A DNA stretch of 64,000 bases from Citrus sinensis (GCF_022201045.2 NC_068560.1:38341001-38405000); one strand, 5' to 3'. Counted from the first letter of the stretch, positions 1-13,984 are shown. Notes: a model not told the origin generated them from the letters alone. Numbers and translations: made by a program.

Positions 1-622
1 TTCTGAATTTGGGGTTTGAATTATTTAATGATATGACATGGCATAGGATAAAAACTTTGAAAAGAAATTTAGCTTGTTATTATGCCTGGCTTGTCATGGA
101 ATCCATATTCTTTCACAGAGATATTTCAGAATAATAAAACTAGATGAACTAGAGATGATTTGTCTTCTTTATTCACTGATGATTAGAAGTCCCTGAACCT
201 TTTTTTTATGCCGATGCCAAATTTTTATGTTTTCTTATTGGTTTCACGTAAATTATTGGGGGCAAAAAAAAATATATGTATATATATATATTTGACTATG
301 ATATCTGAAGAGGCAAAAGAGATAGAGGGAGGACGGTAGGGAGCACATTGAAATAAATAGTTGCTTAGGTCGTGCTTATCTTTTTGTCCTGGCTAAGTGG
401 CTTGTGTGTAAGCTTGAATCTAATTTGATCCTTCAATTGAGTCTTGTATACTTTTCTCAAAGTCGTCATCCTGCTCTAATGATTTTTTCTTTTTCACTAT
501 TTTGGTTGTGTACTAGACTTTTGTACTGAAATTATCTTCTATTTATGTAGATCTTTCAAGCTTGAATAGTTATTTATTTATTTATTTATTTTACTGAATT
601 TAGTCAGTTTCTTTCTCAACAG

Positions 623-1357
623 GATGGAAAGGTCTCTCAGCTTGAGCATGTGTTCATTAGGGGCAGCAAAGTCAGGTACTGAGATACCCATGTCATTTTG
701 GTTATAATCATCAAGTTTACCATGCATCAACTGAGATGTTTGTTAGCTATTTAAATATAAGTGAACTGCCTGGAAATAATTTGAAATTTGCAATTTCCAC
801 AGGTTTATGGTCATACCAGACATGTTGAAGAATGCTCCAATGTTCAAACGTCTCGATGCTAGAATCAAGGTACCTTACAGTTGGTAGTTAAATAGACTCT
901 TAATAGCTCACTTTGTAATTTGTGACTTATAATACTCTCTGTGTCTTGAAGGGTAAAAGCTCATCGATTGGAGTTGGCCGGGGTAGAGCTGTTGCTATGC
1001 GGGCTAAAGTAAGTCTCTCTCTCTCTCTCTCTTTAAAAATAAAAAAATATTTCAAGTTTTATCAACATTAGGAGTCACTTTAATCAATGTAAAAGATACT
1101 TGGATGTTCCAAATTCATTTGGACCCCCGAAGGATGGATTGTTGCTAGGTTACTGTTTTTGCATGAAAAACAAGTGCTTAAGTTGCAGTTTTGTTTGTTA
1201 TGTAATGGTTCAGGCTTTCAAACCAGATCATGTGTAACCTATATTTATGGCCAATTCTTACTTACCAAACCATTTTTTATTTTTTTGGGTGCAGGCTGCA
1301 GCAGCTGGGCGTGGAGCAGCACCTGGCAGGGGCGTTGTGCCGCCTGTTCGAAGGTAG
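623..1357 (+). CDS. SMD3: Small nuclear ribonucleoprotein SmD3, 3' part (four last exons)
   Basis: Core Sm protein of spliceosomal U snRNPs, one of seven subunits in the ring around the Sm site of the snRNA; acts in the nucleus. Exons 623-675, 803-869, 952-1008 and 1295-1357 (TAG) give 79 residues in frame from the first complete codon. The first two exons hold the Sm2 motif (VFIRGSKVRF, then VIPDMLKNAPMFKRLD), and the last two encode the basic RG-rich tail (GVGRGRAV, AAAAGRGAAPGRG, ending PPVRR), which in the family is a target of arginine methylation and SMN-type binding. The N-terminal Sm1 half must lie upstream of the window; bases 1-622 read as intron. All junctions are GT..AG and phases close. 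The match to plant SmD3 is nearly residue for residue, so the identification is firm. Confidence 0.95.
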
Positions 1358-2520
1358 TCATCCGCTTTTTGGAAGAATGGTTGCTAATCTCCTTGGTCCT
1401 GGATCATTGCTTAGTTTACTGTAGTTCATGCCTTCAGTTGAAAATTCCTGCCATTGTGACCCTCAAGCTCCATGTAAAAGGATGATTATTATTCTAGCTT
1501 AAGTTGTTACAAATAGGGTGGGGAATGTTACCTGGACTTGCATTTTTGTAGTAATGTATTGAATTTGAATATTACTAACATGTGATATTTCTATAATGTG
1601 TTTGAGTTGAGCACAATTTCCAGCAGGGATCATTGCATTGCATAAATTGTGAATGGGTATATTTACCTGGGTAATTTTCAGGAGTGAGGGGAATTAGGTG
1701 ATTGCAGTTTTTGGTTGGGTAATTTGATTGTATTAGTATATATGGCTTATGATTTTTGAAATAGAGAGAAATTAGGTGATTGCGCTTGTTATCTCGCCAA
1801 ATTTATGGTTATCTTGATTGGGACAAAAAAATTCCCAAATCACTAGCTCATGTTGATTTGTCCCTGCATAACATTTGACGCAAGGAAGTCATGCAGTCGT
1901 TATTTTTCAAAAGCCTAAATGTAAATTTGTGGATAAGAAGAAATACAAGCCGCAATTTTCAACTGGACCACGGCCGTGGGCGGCTGCGGCTGTTACATGC
2001 CGCGAAAATAATCAAATTGAAGGTACCCATGCAAAAACAATTGAATCCAAGATTTCAAATTTTCAATCAACTAATAAAATGCGTGGGCTTGGCACTAAAA
2101 TTTATTAGGCCATTTAAATAAAAGCCGTTGGATTGAATTGGGGTTAAATCCAACGCCTTGTTGTGTATACGAAAATTTCGGGATTAGTTGCCTCTTAGGC
2201 AAAGTAGCTGAACCCTTTTCTAACAACAACAACAATAATAACTCTTAAAAAAGTAGAAGAAGAATAATAGTAATGTTAATAATTAAGGATATTTTAATAA
2301 TTTATTCATTCCGATTGTAATTTTAAGTAAATATATTAATATTGATACAATTTATTTCGATTTTGTTTTTTACAGTTTTAATAAACAACTTATTCTGATT
2401 TTAATTCCAACCTATTTTGATTACTGAATGATAGATGCAGTATTAAAGTGTTTTTTTGTTTTCATATTGGGTTATATTGACTAATACTATATAATTTTGG
2501 CTGGTCTCATTGTCCATTCC

Positions 2521-2617
2521 AAAGAGTTCGCAGATATACAAGTACTTTTTGAGTGTGCTTGGTATGGGTAGAAAGAGTTCGCAGATATACAAGTACTTTT
2601 TGAGTGTGCTTGGTATG
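2521..2617. repeat. 51-bp tandem duplication
   Basis: The block AAAGAGTTCGCAGATATACA... ending GGTATG occurs at 2521-2566 and again at 2572-2617, 46 identical bases with a 5-base spacer. Right after the second copy the sequence turns into an AT-rich, purine-biased stretch typical of the inside of small DNA transposons. I could not find a matching inverted end on the far side. Confidence 0.8.
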
Positions 2618-3620
2618 CAGGGTAGGATAGGATAAAATGAAATGGGATGAGATAAGATATAATTATATTTAATAATGTCTTGTATTTGGTGTAATTCATG
2701 ATTAGATTGGATTGTAATAATAATTTTTTTAATTACTATTATTAAAATTAATAAAAAATAAATAAATATTTACTTATTCACAATTAATTGAATCAATACA
2801 AATGAAAATTCATTTTATATAAAATATAAAAAAACATTTTTAATATCAAAATATTTTAATATTTTTACTTATAATAAGTTATATCATAATATTATGATTT
2901 ACAAGTTATTATTATTATAAACTAAAAATCTTGTATTATTAATTATACCAATCAATGTCAATGATATTAATTAAATATAAATCATAATTTAAATAAATTT
3001 TTATTTCCATTTATTAAATATATTTTTAATATTTATATTATTGTTATTTAATAATCTATTATTTTATCAAAATTTATATTTTGAATTTAATAATTAATTT
3101 AAAATGCATATTTGAAATTACAAAAATATTTAATAATTATATAAACTAAAATAGTAATATAATTTAATGTGAAATTAATGACGATAATTAGCATGGTTTA
3201 TAATTTACATTATCAAAATTAATATTTTTAGTACGTTTATCATAAATAATTATAATTTTGATATTTATAGATTGTTATGTTTGATTGATTGACAATATAA
3301 TCCGGACCTAACGGCTCACCACATGCCATAACTTTCTTTATAAAATTAAGATTATCTTGTGGCCCAAGATAAGAAAATCCTAGTGCTCTTAACAGTGAGA
3401 TTAGAATAAAATTTGGAAAAATGGTCCGATCCCCACTTTTAGTACTCCAACTACACGCACCCATTTGTTCTTGAAGAAGGATTAGCATTCAAAAGAAGAT
3501 TTGGTACCGCGGTCCCTGTGCCGCGTGGTTCATCACATTAATTTATTTGGTGACTAATTTCTTTCATTGGCCATCTTGTCTGCTATAGATCATATCTGCT
3601 CTGATTTTTTGCTTTTATTC

Positions 3621-3662
3621 CTTCTTCTTCTTCTTCTTCTTCTTCTCCTTTTTTTTTTTTTT
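3621..3662. repeat. (CTT)n / poly-T low-complexity tract
   Basis: A run of CTT trinucleotides passes into a run of about 14 T. It explains the leucine/phenylalanine-rich (plus strand) and lysine/glutamate-rich (minus strand) open frames here, which are not genes. Confidence 0.85.
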
Positions 3663-4363
3663 GCCAATTCAACACCTTATTCGAAATGGCACGGCGACCT
3701 GTTGCCTTTCGTTTTATTGGTTTATTCCCTGCGAGAGCACGCAGCTCTAACAAAGTCTCCCTTGTTGCCATCTTTGGGTGGTTTTAATTTAACTTACCGC
3801 ATTCACTCATTTTCACGCGACTTGATGCATATACATGTCAACCTTTTTCTGTTCTCTCCTGATCAGATAATTAATAAATGTGCTATTGCTAGCTGCAGAA
3901 TCTCCCGGTTCTTGTTGCTACCACTTAATTTGCATGATTCACAAGAGCGATTATTGTACCGATCACACTCCCGTATGCAAGAACCTCCAAGTCATTTTGC
4001 ACAGTGCTTGTCCTCACATTCTTATAGTCTGACAAGAATTTAAGGTCGTTCACACTGCTGATACCCCATGCATAACCATGGGGGCTAGGTTAAATGTCTC
4101 TCTCAAACTGCTGCAAGACAATAAAGCTCTTAATTTTTTACATGTGAGACAGAGTTCGCTTATTCTAGGGCACATACCAATACAATAAATACCATGAGAG
4201 AGATTTGTTAGCCCCCCACTTATAAGTTTTCTTATCATCAGCTATACTATTTTATTACCCATACATTGCCGGCCATTACTTGCCGATAAGCAAAATACAC
4301 AACACAACACTGCTGAAAAATTTTGTTACACTAAACAAAATAAACCCACGCTCTCCTCTCAAA

Positions 4364-7300
4364 TCAATGGAAGTAGCCATATAGTTCCAAGAAGCAGATG
4401 CAAAAGTTCCAGGAGTTAGCAGCATCGGCAGTAGGCCCCATGAGAACAACCCGAAAGAATCTAAATGGACGCAGTGCATTTGGTCCAATTACCGCCCACG
4501 ATGCAAATTGACCATGCTTGCACATTGTTTGATCATTCTCATGAACTCTGAGGTTTGTCCAGCTCTTTCCATCCATAGAGCCCTACAATGGAGATAATTC
4601 ACCAAAAGCTCTTAATTCGCCGTCACTTCACTTGGGTTTATTTTGATACCAATTTCATGACCAATAAAAGAATATTGACTAAAAACAAGTGCAGCTGAAG
4701 ATCATTTTACCTGAAAATTCCAATATCTTATGTAAGCCCTGGACCCATCCATTCTCAAGGTGTAGTAATTGCACATAAGCTGCATCAATACACATCTTGA
4801 GTCAGTCCTGATTTTAACTACTTAATATTGTTACTATAATGAGGAACTCTATGTGACTGAATCGATAGAATGAAGAGCAACATTAATGATCTCTTACTTA
4901 AGGAGTACAACTAATTGAAGTCAAGTAAATGAAAGAAACCTGGTGATCTTGGCCAATGTCGACCATCCACCAAGTGCAATTGTGTCCATCTTCCATCCGA
5001 GGCCCAGCAAAAGATAATCCCTGAAGTGAAAAAAGTCATCCAAGTACAATTTCATAAAACTTGGGGTAATTCCTTTGCATTTTTAACCCTAATGTTTGCT
5101 TCAACATACCTGGTAAGTTCTTGAAGCCAAAGCCTTGGGATCAGTGTATCGCGAAATGGGACTGCTAGCTGTAATGTTAATTCTCTGAAACATCCGATTT
5201 AATAAGGTACTCAAAAAATTAATCCTTTGCCGCCCCACCCACCAAAAAAATAAAATAAAATAAAATGAAATAGTCCAAGGAATTTACCTTAGCCAGAACT
5301 GGATTCACCCATGGATGCTCCCCATATGATGTGCCAGCAAAGTACAAAACTCCATTGCTGTCACCATCACATATGTACTGGAGCTCCTTGAAACTAGATC
5401 GTCTATGTTGAAATCTCACACTGCAAAGTATGATCACATTACCTAACTTCTTCTTAAGCTTGTCATCACTAAATAACATGTCATCATAGAATTTACTACA
5501 AATGGAAGCAAAGACTATTGAAATAACTAAACAAACGAGGTTGCATAGAGTTTCTTTCAGAATTGAAGACCAGCTCATCTGGAAGTTACGATATTTTATT
5601 TTAAAAAATAACCTCGTATGATATAATTCCTATGAAGCATTTAGAAGCAAACTATTCCAGGATAATAGAAATTAGGTTAGACCATCAACCACAAGATGAA
5701 TAAAATTAAGAATCAGGAAATTTATTTTAAGTCCATAATAGAAACCCCCCCTCCCAAAACCCAAAAAAAAAAGAAAAAGGTTGTAATGATGCAAGATCAA
5801 GATGCATGATGATACTTAATGCTTACCTTTGGTTGCTTCCTGGCACTGCCAATCCAGATTCTATGAAAATGATGGCCTCCTTCACCTGACTCATTAACAT
5901 TGAAAAACATTACAAGATAGTTCAAGTCAAAAAGAGACAGAGAGAGGAATGTCAATTTTTTAATTCAAGTTATTATCCCGAAATAAAACTGTCAAACTCA
6001 CAAGATTATCAAAAATAGGAATCTGTCTATTGAGACAGCTGTTCTCCATCTGCAACATCATTACAGAAAAGCAAGTCAGACCAAGCTCTCAATCTCATTC
6101 GTAAAAGAATCACAATAAAATGTTCATCCAGGCCAACATACCTTCTTCAACAGGGCATGTGGCAGTAATGGAAATCGCACAAATGGCAATAAGTAATTAA
6201 CTGACTGAAGCCTCTCCTCAAAAACTAGTTCAGGAGTTAATTTTATAATTAGTTCATCCATCTCCTCCCACCCACACAATTCCTTTGCTTTCATGCCCCA
6301 CATGAGGATAGCATTGAGAACTCTTTCTTCAGATGTCACCGTCAGGTCCGGGTGCTGCAAAGCCCATAATTTGTTCTGATAAATAATTACATTTAACCAA
6401 AGCACTGAACACTATCTATTGGCTATTACTTCTAGGATAGAACCCTATCACTGTGAAGTAATTTTCATGTAATCCTAATCCACTAAGGTTTAAGAATTGT
6501 GACTTAAGACATTAAAACTTTCACCCCTTAAACTGAATCATTAGTCCAAGTCCTATACTCAAACTCAGTAATCGGTGGGTCAGATCCCAACAAATACCCT
6601 CGGAGCACTTCAGGACCCATTCTTGTATGTGAACCAAAAAAAGGGGAAAAAAATTAGAGCAAGAGAGTTATCCCCGACTATTTTGTCATTCCCAACTCTT
6701 AAAGTTAGCAACTAGTCTCCACTCGTGGAGAACTTGCACCCTCATGGTAGCAAGCTACTGGACCATATCAGCTTGTTCTAGAAGAAGTGAGTGTATTTAA
6801 ATGCTTTAGTCCACCATGAATCTTAAAGTAAGTTAGCTATTATAAAGCAAGCACCTACCCGAATGATACTGCTAAAAGTTGCCTCATCTAAGAAGACAAA
6901 GTCAAGGCTCGCAGTTGTGCAGTAGTCAAAGTGCAATGCAAATTTCCTTTCACATGTTTCTTCAATAAGTTTACAAGACGAAATCGGTGTAACCACTTGA
7001 AGGATTGGACATACTGAGTCCTGCAACAAAGTTCAACAGTTAGCTTTAACAGCAACAGCACAATTACTTTGCCAAATTTGTCTGCTTCCTCGTCCAATAA
7101 ACTTGTGCATAATAGAAAAACTGATGTTGTATGACCTTCATCCACTAGGAGAACTCCATCCCTGCATATAATATGTACATGAAAGAAATCAATATCTTTT
7201 AATTCAACAAAAGGGTTCTCTTCTTTTGTTTTCAGAAGTCCGAAACCGCAGGTATCTTCTCCGTTCATTTAGTTCGAGTCATACAAAAAGCAATTGTGAC

Positions 7301-9220
7301 AACATGATAAATTATGCTTATAAAATCTTCATATCAAGTTAATTGTACAATAAGGATTACTAGACTACCTCCGAGAAGCATTCTAAAAGCAATTTGCAGC
7401 ATTCCTGATGAAGGAGGGTGACTCCAAATTGATCAGACAAAATGAGAAGCTGGAGTAACAAGCTACCAAAATCCAAGCTATCTTCTATATTGAGCTCGCC
7501 ACTGTACATGAACTCGAGCATTATCTTGAATGCTTTTAGTGACACATCTCTGAGATGAACATCTGAGGAATAGCTCTCACTCATTCCATTTGTGAACATC
7601 TGTCATTGCAAATAACTACTTTTCAATCATTTCTAGTAAATTGATAAAACAAATATTACCAAAACACAAGACAATCAATATGAATATATGCTGTTTACTT
7701 CACAAAGGGCATAAAGGAGACACAAAAATGAAGAAATATCAAGTTGGCTTACTTTGGCAAATGGAACACTCCATAAGCTGAGAATAATTTTATGAGATTG
7801 GGCAACAAGACCATGGCTCTCAACGTAAATGTTTACATCAGCATACTCGCAATTTGAGGCCAACTGCTTGAGCCTTTGTGAATTGATGGGGAGACCAAAG
7901 GGAAAGACTGTACAGTGGGGCCGAGAGCTTGGATATGACAATTCCACATTTTTACCCAAATCAAACAATTTTTTATTTAGCTTAAATCGTTCCATTGTCT
8001 CCTCACACTGCTTCACCAATGGCATCACTTGAAATTGTGAGCTCAAAGCCCATAAGGGACCAAGTAGTGGCTCTGAAATCTACACCAGACAAAAACCACA
8101 TTTGAGTTTAAATAATATTAAAAAAGCTTGAAATAATTCTCACTACTTAGAATTTGCTTAAAAGAAACAGAGATGAAAAGAAAGACAGATATCGAGTAAA
8201 AAAGCAAGGAGGAGATAGATGCAAGATGAATAGATATGAAATATGACATGAGCCAGAAATGAAACCAGAGAGGTTAAACCACAATCCTTGAACCCAAACC
8301 AGAATGCCAATTTCAAAACTACAAAAGATATGATTTGAAGGCAAAGAAATTAAGCAACAGGACAATGCTGCGAGATGTATCGGATAGTTGAGACGAGTGG
8401 TGAGAAAAATGGATACCTGGGTCCGCCCCGTGTAAATAAACTGGAGCAGTGCATGTAGGATTGGATATATTACTTCTTGCAGCTGAACAATGCCTTCACC
8501 TGTCAAACTCAAAGGGAAATTACCAGATGCTTGCAAGATAACCTTGTGGGCTGGGACAAGCTTTTCCTCAGTACCAACAATGAAGAACATATCAGATAAT
8601 TCCCAACTCTCAAAAAAGTTTTCAAGCCCCCATTTTTCATAACCGGTGCGTTCATCTATCATCATTTCCACATCACCATCCTCTTCCTCTTCATATTTAT
8701 CACAATCCACATGTTTCCAAAGCATTATGTGATTCTGTGTTAGTGGCAAAACATTGACATTCCTATACCCAACATGTTTATCCCAGCTACTTAGTCCAAC
8801 ATATCGAACACTGCAATTCGGACTCGAATCAAGCCATTGAAACACAAGATTCTGAAAAGGGTACCTTCCCTTACCAATACTAATCAACCCATCATAGATA
8901 CTGATCCAATAACTCTGAAATGCAGAAGAACAACAAAGACCAACACCAGCCACATCAACCACAGTTTTTCCATCCACCTCAATTTTCAACCTACGATTCC
9001 TATTACTACCAATAATTACAGTATAATGAGGACTGTTATCTCTCTTATAATGATAATGTTGGCTTCCCACATTCTCTCTAAAAACAACCGTTACATCATT
9101 GTGAGCAAAAGCTTCAAAAGCCACACAACCCCTCCCAGCTTCCCGGAATTTCAAATCTTTTCTCCAAGCACACTCAAACGGAGCTACTGTAAGGAATTTT
9201 TTCTCTTTTTTCTCAGCCAT
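4364..9220 (-). CDS. BTB/POZ-BACK-discoidin domain protein (At2g30600-like)
   Basis: Predicted substrate adaptor of CUL3-type ubiquitin ligases, inferred from the BTB family; the Arabidopsis counterpart At2g30600 has no firmly known target. Twelve coding exons in transcription order: 9220-8417, 8079-7753, 7599-7369, 7020-6859, 6354-6142, 6049-6002, 5885-5827, 5420-5288, 5184-5110, 5020-4940, 4779-4711, 4582-4364; total 806 residues, close to the family length. Residues about 1-200 are the conserved N-terminal region (FLTVAPFECAW near the start), followed by a first BTB-like segment (PAHKVILQASG), a second BTB (SHKIILSLWSV...MFTNGMSES), a BACK region, and a C-terminal F5/8-type C (discoidin) fold from about residue 590 (GTSYGEHPWVNP, YTDPKALASR, WNFQGSMDGKSW), ending LELYGYFH. 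The ATG at 9218-9220 is chosen because family similarity begins there. A leader intron is likely: acceptor at 9245-9246 and donor near 9753. All 11 coding introns are GT..AG. Confidence 0.93.
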
Positions 9221-10809
9221 CTTTCCTCTGCCAGTTCCCCTTAACTGACACATCAAACCGAAAATCAAGAATGTTAATATAGACCTGAGAGACAGAGAGA
9301 GACAGCAGCCAATTTTCTGGAAAAAGAAAAAAAAAATCATTGGGAAATTACAAAATACCTGGCTCTAAAATTTACACCAGCCATTTACAACAAACTCAAT
9401 AAAGTCAATCAAAAACACATGACAACATTAGATTTGTACTTAAAATTCACAATATATATGGTTAAATGGAACAATTAAAGTTAAAGCATCACTATCTGAA
9501 AGGAATCCAGAAGTTGCAACAACTGACCAACTCGACGAAAAATCTGAACCCACTTACAAACTGTAAATATCAATCAGAAGCTCACTATCAATCCTACACC
9601 ACAAATCTTCGTCAATTATATAAAAATCTCAACCAATAACACAAGAACCCGGCCCACAAAAATCCAGAAAAGAGACAATAAATGAAATGGTCATGGAAAG
9701 GGACAACGAAATATCAGCTACAAAGAAAAAAATTCTCATGGTGGGTATTTATTTTCATACCTTGAAGAAACAATGTCCGTTAGCCAACTACACACGAAAC
9801 TGGGAACCATACACGAACAGGATATTTAAAACAACAAGGAAGCAGTTGATGTTGCCGAACAAGTGAAAGGGAAATGGAAGTGGAATTGGAGTAATAACAT
9901 GAGGGTCCCTGATTTTTGATCAAATGATAATAAACTACAGTTTGGAACTTTGCTCACAAATTTCTGTAATTAAAATTCATTTTATAAAATCGAATTTCTT
10001 TTGAAGTATTGATATATTAGTCGTCAATCGTCATGAATGTATTTTCAAAAAATATATATGCCTTTATTATTTGGTGAAAAAAAAATGGCAATTTGGTTAA
10101 CGGATTAGAGTGCCAGCGAAGCAACTGTGGAGTGTGGGGTATTTGCTGGGAATTTATGGCATGATCGGTGAATGAAAGTGAAACGTGGCAAGTTGCCATG
10201 CACTGTGGCAAGTCTGATCCTGATCCACCACAAATTTCGTCCACTTCTGACGTCACTCCAGCTGGACATTCTCGGGATCGTATTATTTTTTTGTACCCAT
10301 TCCATTGTTCAGTAGAAAGCCTTAGGCGACTCTCTCTCGTTCTCTAAAAAAAATTCGTAAATAATTTTCTTTTTCAATTTTGAATTTTGGTACTTGTAAA
10401 AGAATTGGAGAACGAGAACTGGGCTGGCTGACACAGGCGAAGGGCTTGCAGTCTAGGCATCCATTGGGATAGCCCAAATGAGGGATTGGGTTCAGAGGCA
10501 CGGGTTGCTTAGTAGTTATCTATGTGGGCATTGCACCGGGTTTTTTTTTTTTTTTTTTACACACCCACAGTAAAAGAATTTACTGAAAGTGGGGTGGTAG
10601 TCAGATCGTACCCGCAGTGCTCGTCAGATTAAACAATATCGCCCTTTTGGGCTCTGTCGCTTTTGCTGCCTCAAGATCCAGTGTCGAATTAAAGAATTAT
10701 AATTGGTTCAGGTTGACTCTCGCCCGTAACATGTTCGACGAAATTCCTTATATATGAGAATTATTTTCGTCACAATTTCAGTGTTCAATATTTTGCAGGC
10801 GCGCTCTAG
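9221..10809. promoter_or_regulatory. Divergent promoter region between the BTB gene and PIG-L
   Basis: About 1.6 kb between two genes transcribed away from each other. 9221 to about 9860 is likely the BTB 5' leader with one intron (donor-like CTTCAAG|GTATGA on the minus strand near 9753, acceptor just upstream of 9244). The remainder holds the PIG-L leader and whatever promoter elements serve both genes. There is a T17 tract near 10541-10558. No TATA box stands out for either gene, and I see no extra coding sequence. Confidence 0.5.
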
Positions 10810-13574
10810 ATGTCTTGGCTGCTAGTAATTGTATCAACAATAGTAGTCTGGGTGGCTTCTCTATTCAAAATTCTCAACTCTTCACGTTCTCAGTCCAATG
10901 CCGCATTTCTTACTACCGGTAAAATTATTCCTATTTGTGTTTCTTCTGTTTTTGGTAATTTTTGTGGTTGTTTTTAGTAAACCCTTTACTTGTTAAAATC
11001 AGGTGACAAGAAAAATGTGTTGCTGGTTATTGCTCACCCAGATGATGAATCTATGTAAGTGTTATCGAAAACGGACTAGTAATTTGCTTTCTGCAACCTT
11101 TTGTTCTCACATTTATACTTGATTAATGTTAGTTTTACATCAACTATGTTAGTTTCCGATCATCCAATTATAATCTTTGTTAGTTTCTAATTCTGTTGAA
11201 ACAAATCAACATGTGGCGTTTTTGCAGGTTTTTCTCTCCAACAATTAATTACCTGACTTCGAGGCGACATAATCTTCACATATTATGCATGTCAAATGGT
11301 AATATGATATCTTTATTAACTATTCAGTTTCATCATTCAGTCCATTGGGTTACATAGGCTTCATTATGCTTTATGAATTTGGTTGGCTCTCAATGCCTGA
11401 CGATGAAATAGGCATATAAAGCCACTGAATTCTACCTCCACCATCTCCTGTAAATGCAAAAAGACTTTACTTTTTAGCTTATAGCAGCTTAGTGCATGCA
11501 TGTTAGTGGGTGTCATTTGTTAAGGATGTAAATTGCTGCTTTAAGAGATGAAAACTGAATTGACAATGAATGATTGTTCATCATAAATCTTTGTTATCTG
11601 TTCGGTTTCAAATGGGATGGTACGAGTGTTAGTTTGTGACAAGTGTAAAGTTTCCATTTGTTCCTGATTTTACCTTTTGCATATTGCTGAGAGGGACAGT
11701 AAATCATGTCATCATTCATTAATGTTTTTGTTTTCTATGTATATATTAACCTTTAGTTTTACTTTAAGCAGGTAATGCAGATGGAATGGGAAACATCAGA
11801 AAAGATGAGCTCCATCGGGCTTGTGCAGTTCTCAAGGTAATGTGTAATTTGGTGTGAAAACAAGCTAGAACTAACATTTCAGTGTTTTTAACTTTTGTTG
11901 AGTAAATGTTTAATCCACTATGCTTCACTCTCGTTAGTGATAGCAGAAAGCACCAAGCAAATGAAGGACTTTGTGGTTGGCTTCTACTTGTTTAACGTTT
12001 GGTTCATTTACGCAGATTCCATTGGAACAAGTGAAGGTCCTGGATCTTGTAGATTTCCAGGTGACCCTATATCTTGAAATCCTTCTGCTATTGTTTAAAC
12101 AAATATTCATTACATAAGTTTGACTTCAATTTGATTTAGCTACTGTGTTAGGATGGCTTTGACAAATTGTGGAATCATAAGTCACTTGCAAAGATTGTTG
12201 AAGAGGAAGTTGTTAATTGTAGCATTGACTTGGTGAGATCTTTTCTCCAGTTAATCTCATTAACTACTTTGTTCCCTGTCACTTAGTTTGATTGCCATTT
12301 TATAGCAAAATGTGCACATCTATTCGCTTAAGAGTTGTGAAAGTTTTCTAACATGGTATTCCAGATAATCACCTTTGATAACTATGGTGTTTCGGGTCAT
12401 TGTAACCATCGTGATGTGCATCATGGGATATGGTAAGTCAAAGATTCTTTAACTATATATTGAATTGATGATATATTTGCTGGCTGACCTGTCATAAACG
12501 AAGAAGTAAAAGTCATTGAGGATGGTGTACAAATTATGTCGTCATACTCTCCATGCACATAATTGAAAGAAAGAATGTCATTAGAAATTTGTTTAATTTT
12601 AATAGTTATGCAAAATCTTCAATAAGTTTCATAAGATAGTATACTAATGAAAGCTTAAGCATAGCATAGATAAAGAAAATGAGTGACAAATCCGTTGTTT
12701 ATGTAAACTTGCCGTTGTACAAATTATGTTGTTGTACTCTCGTGCACATAATTGGAAGAATGTTATTAGAAATATTTTTATTTTAATAGTTACGCAAAAT
12801 CTTCAATAAGTTTCCTTAAGATGGTATAGTAATGAAGCTTAAGCGTAGCAAAGATGAAGAAAATGATTGACAACTCTTTTGTTTATGTAAACTGGCAGTT
12901 GGGTTCTTGCTACTACTGTTTAAGGGATGATAACTTGTTGGCAGATTTAGTGGATGGCTAATGCTTTGCTAGATTTTATGGAAATTAACATTGTTTTTTA
13001 TCTACTATAATTGTAAGCAGGAGCTACTTGAATGGAACTTCAGAAAGAAACATTGAGGCATGGGAACTTGTAAGTCTGTTTTGTCTTTCCTTATCTTCTG
13101 TTTTCATTTCCTGTTTACTAGGCAATCTATCTGTTCTGCTATTCTTTAAACTGGAATATCTGGAACTTCTTGTTGTCACTGACATACATTCTGAGTGGGC
13201 CCCTATTTTTGTTGTATTTTTCCTCTCAGATGACCACCAACATATTGCGCAAGTATAGTGGACCCCTTGATATCTGGTTATCCATCTTATCTGCCACGCA
13301 GTACCGCAGAGGACAGGTTCATTGCTTGCTAAACGAACACCCTAAGAAAAGCTTTCTAGCTATGTCGCAGCACCATAGCCAATGGGTTTGGTGTGACTTC
13401 CTCTATTCTTTCAATCCTTAACTTTCATTCAACCTTTAGTTCATTGCCAAGTCAACTCCGTTCTCTCATTTTTCCATTTATCCTAAATTATGATAAATCT
13501 GCAGGTTCCGGAAGCTGTTTGTATCATTCTCCAGCTATACTTATGTAAACACCCTCAAAAGGATTAACGATTAG
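10810..13574 (+). CDS. PIGL: N-acetylglucosaminylphosphatidylinositol de-N-acetylase (PIG-L)
   Basis: Removes the acetyl group from GlcNAc-PI, the second step of GPI-anchor synthesis, at the cytoplasmic face of the ER. Ten exons: 10810-10918, 11003-11054, 11228-11298, 11772-11836, 12016-12060, 12152-12232, 12365-12432, 13021-13069, 13230-13390, 13505-13574; 256 residues, normal for the family. Residues 4-19 form one N-terminal membrane helix (LLVIVSTIVVWVASLF). The metal-binding AHPDDE motif is at 47-52 and the second metal/catalytic cluster GHCNHRDVHHG at 152-162, both intact. CMSNGNADG and IRKDEL are further family blocks. It ends KRIND. All splice junctions are GT..AG and phase closes at each one. 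Start chosen as the first ATG, directly before the membrane helix. Its promoter is shared with the divergent BTB gene; its 3' end faces the cyclin gene. Confidence 0.94.
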
Positions 13575-13672
13575 GCACATATGATTTTAAGGATTACATA
13601 TTTGTAACAGCTTAACAGCTGTGCTTTTATTTTGTACTTAAGATGCACAATCCGGATTAAACGTGTCCAACT

Positions 13673-13984
13673 TTATTTTGCTCTAAGTAACAACAATAAC
13701 ATGTATTTTGGCCAAATGGAAATTCTGTCATTATGCTTCGAATGGAATTTTGCCATTTAGGCTTCAAATGTGCCTCAAGCGTTGTCATACATATCAATTA
13801 CACTTGTCATTCAGATTAAATTCCATTATTTTGCTCTAAGTAACAACAATAACATGTATTTTGGCCAAATGGAAATTCTGTCATTATGCTTCGAATGGAA
13901 TTTTGCCATTTAGGCTTCAAATGTGCCTCAAGCGTTGTCATACATATCAATTACACTTGTCATTCAGATTAAATTCCATTATTT
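13673..13984. repeat. Perfect 153-bp tandem duplication
   Basis: The block beginning TTATTTTGCTCTAAGTAACA at 13673 starts again at 13826, period 153, and I found no mismatch between the copies. It lies between the 3' ends of the convergent PIG-L and cyclin genes, probably in or just past the PIG-L 3' UTR. Complete identity means either a very recent duplication or an assembly artefact. Confidence 0.95.

Larger units (their letters stand above)
1358..4363. other. Intergenic region between SmD3 and the BTB gene (convergent 3' ends)
   Basis: About 3 kb with no supported gene. The first 300 or so bases are probably SmD3 3' UTR and the last 300 the 3' UTR of the minus-strand BTB gene. The middle (2640-3250) is extremely AT-rich. 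A 51-bp direct repeat sits at 2521-2617 and a CTT/T tract at 3621-3662. Open frames at 3567-4043 and 1875-2108 show no recognisable domain and run through low-complexity sequence. Confidence 0.6.

Noticed and set aside
3567..4043. 158-codon open frame, with an opposite-strand frame at 3583-3771
   Set aside because: Its start is a CTT/T tract; the rest shows no domain and no exon structure.
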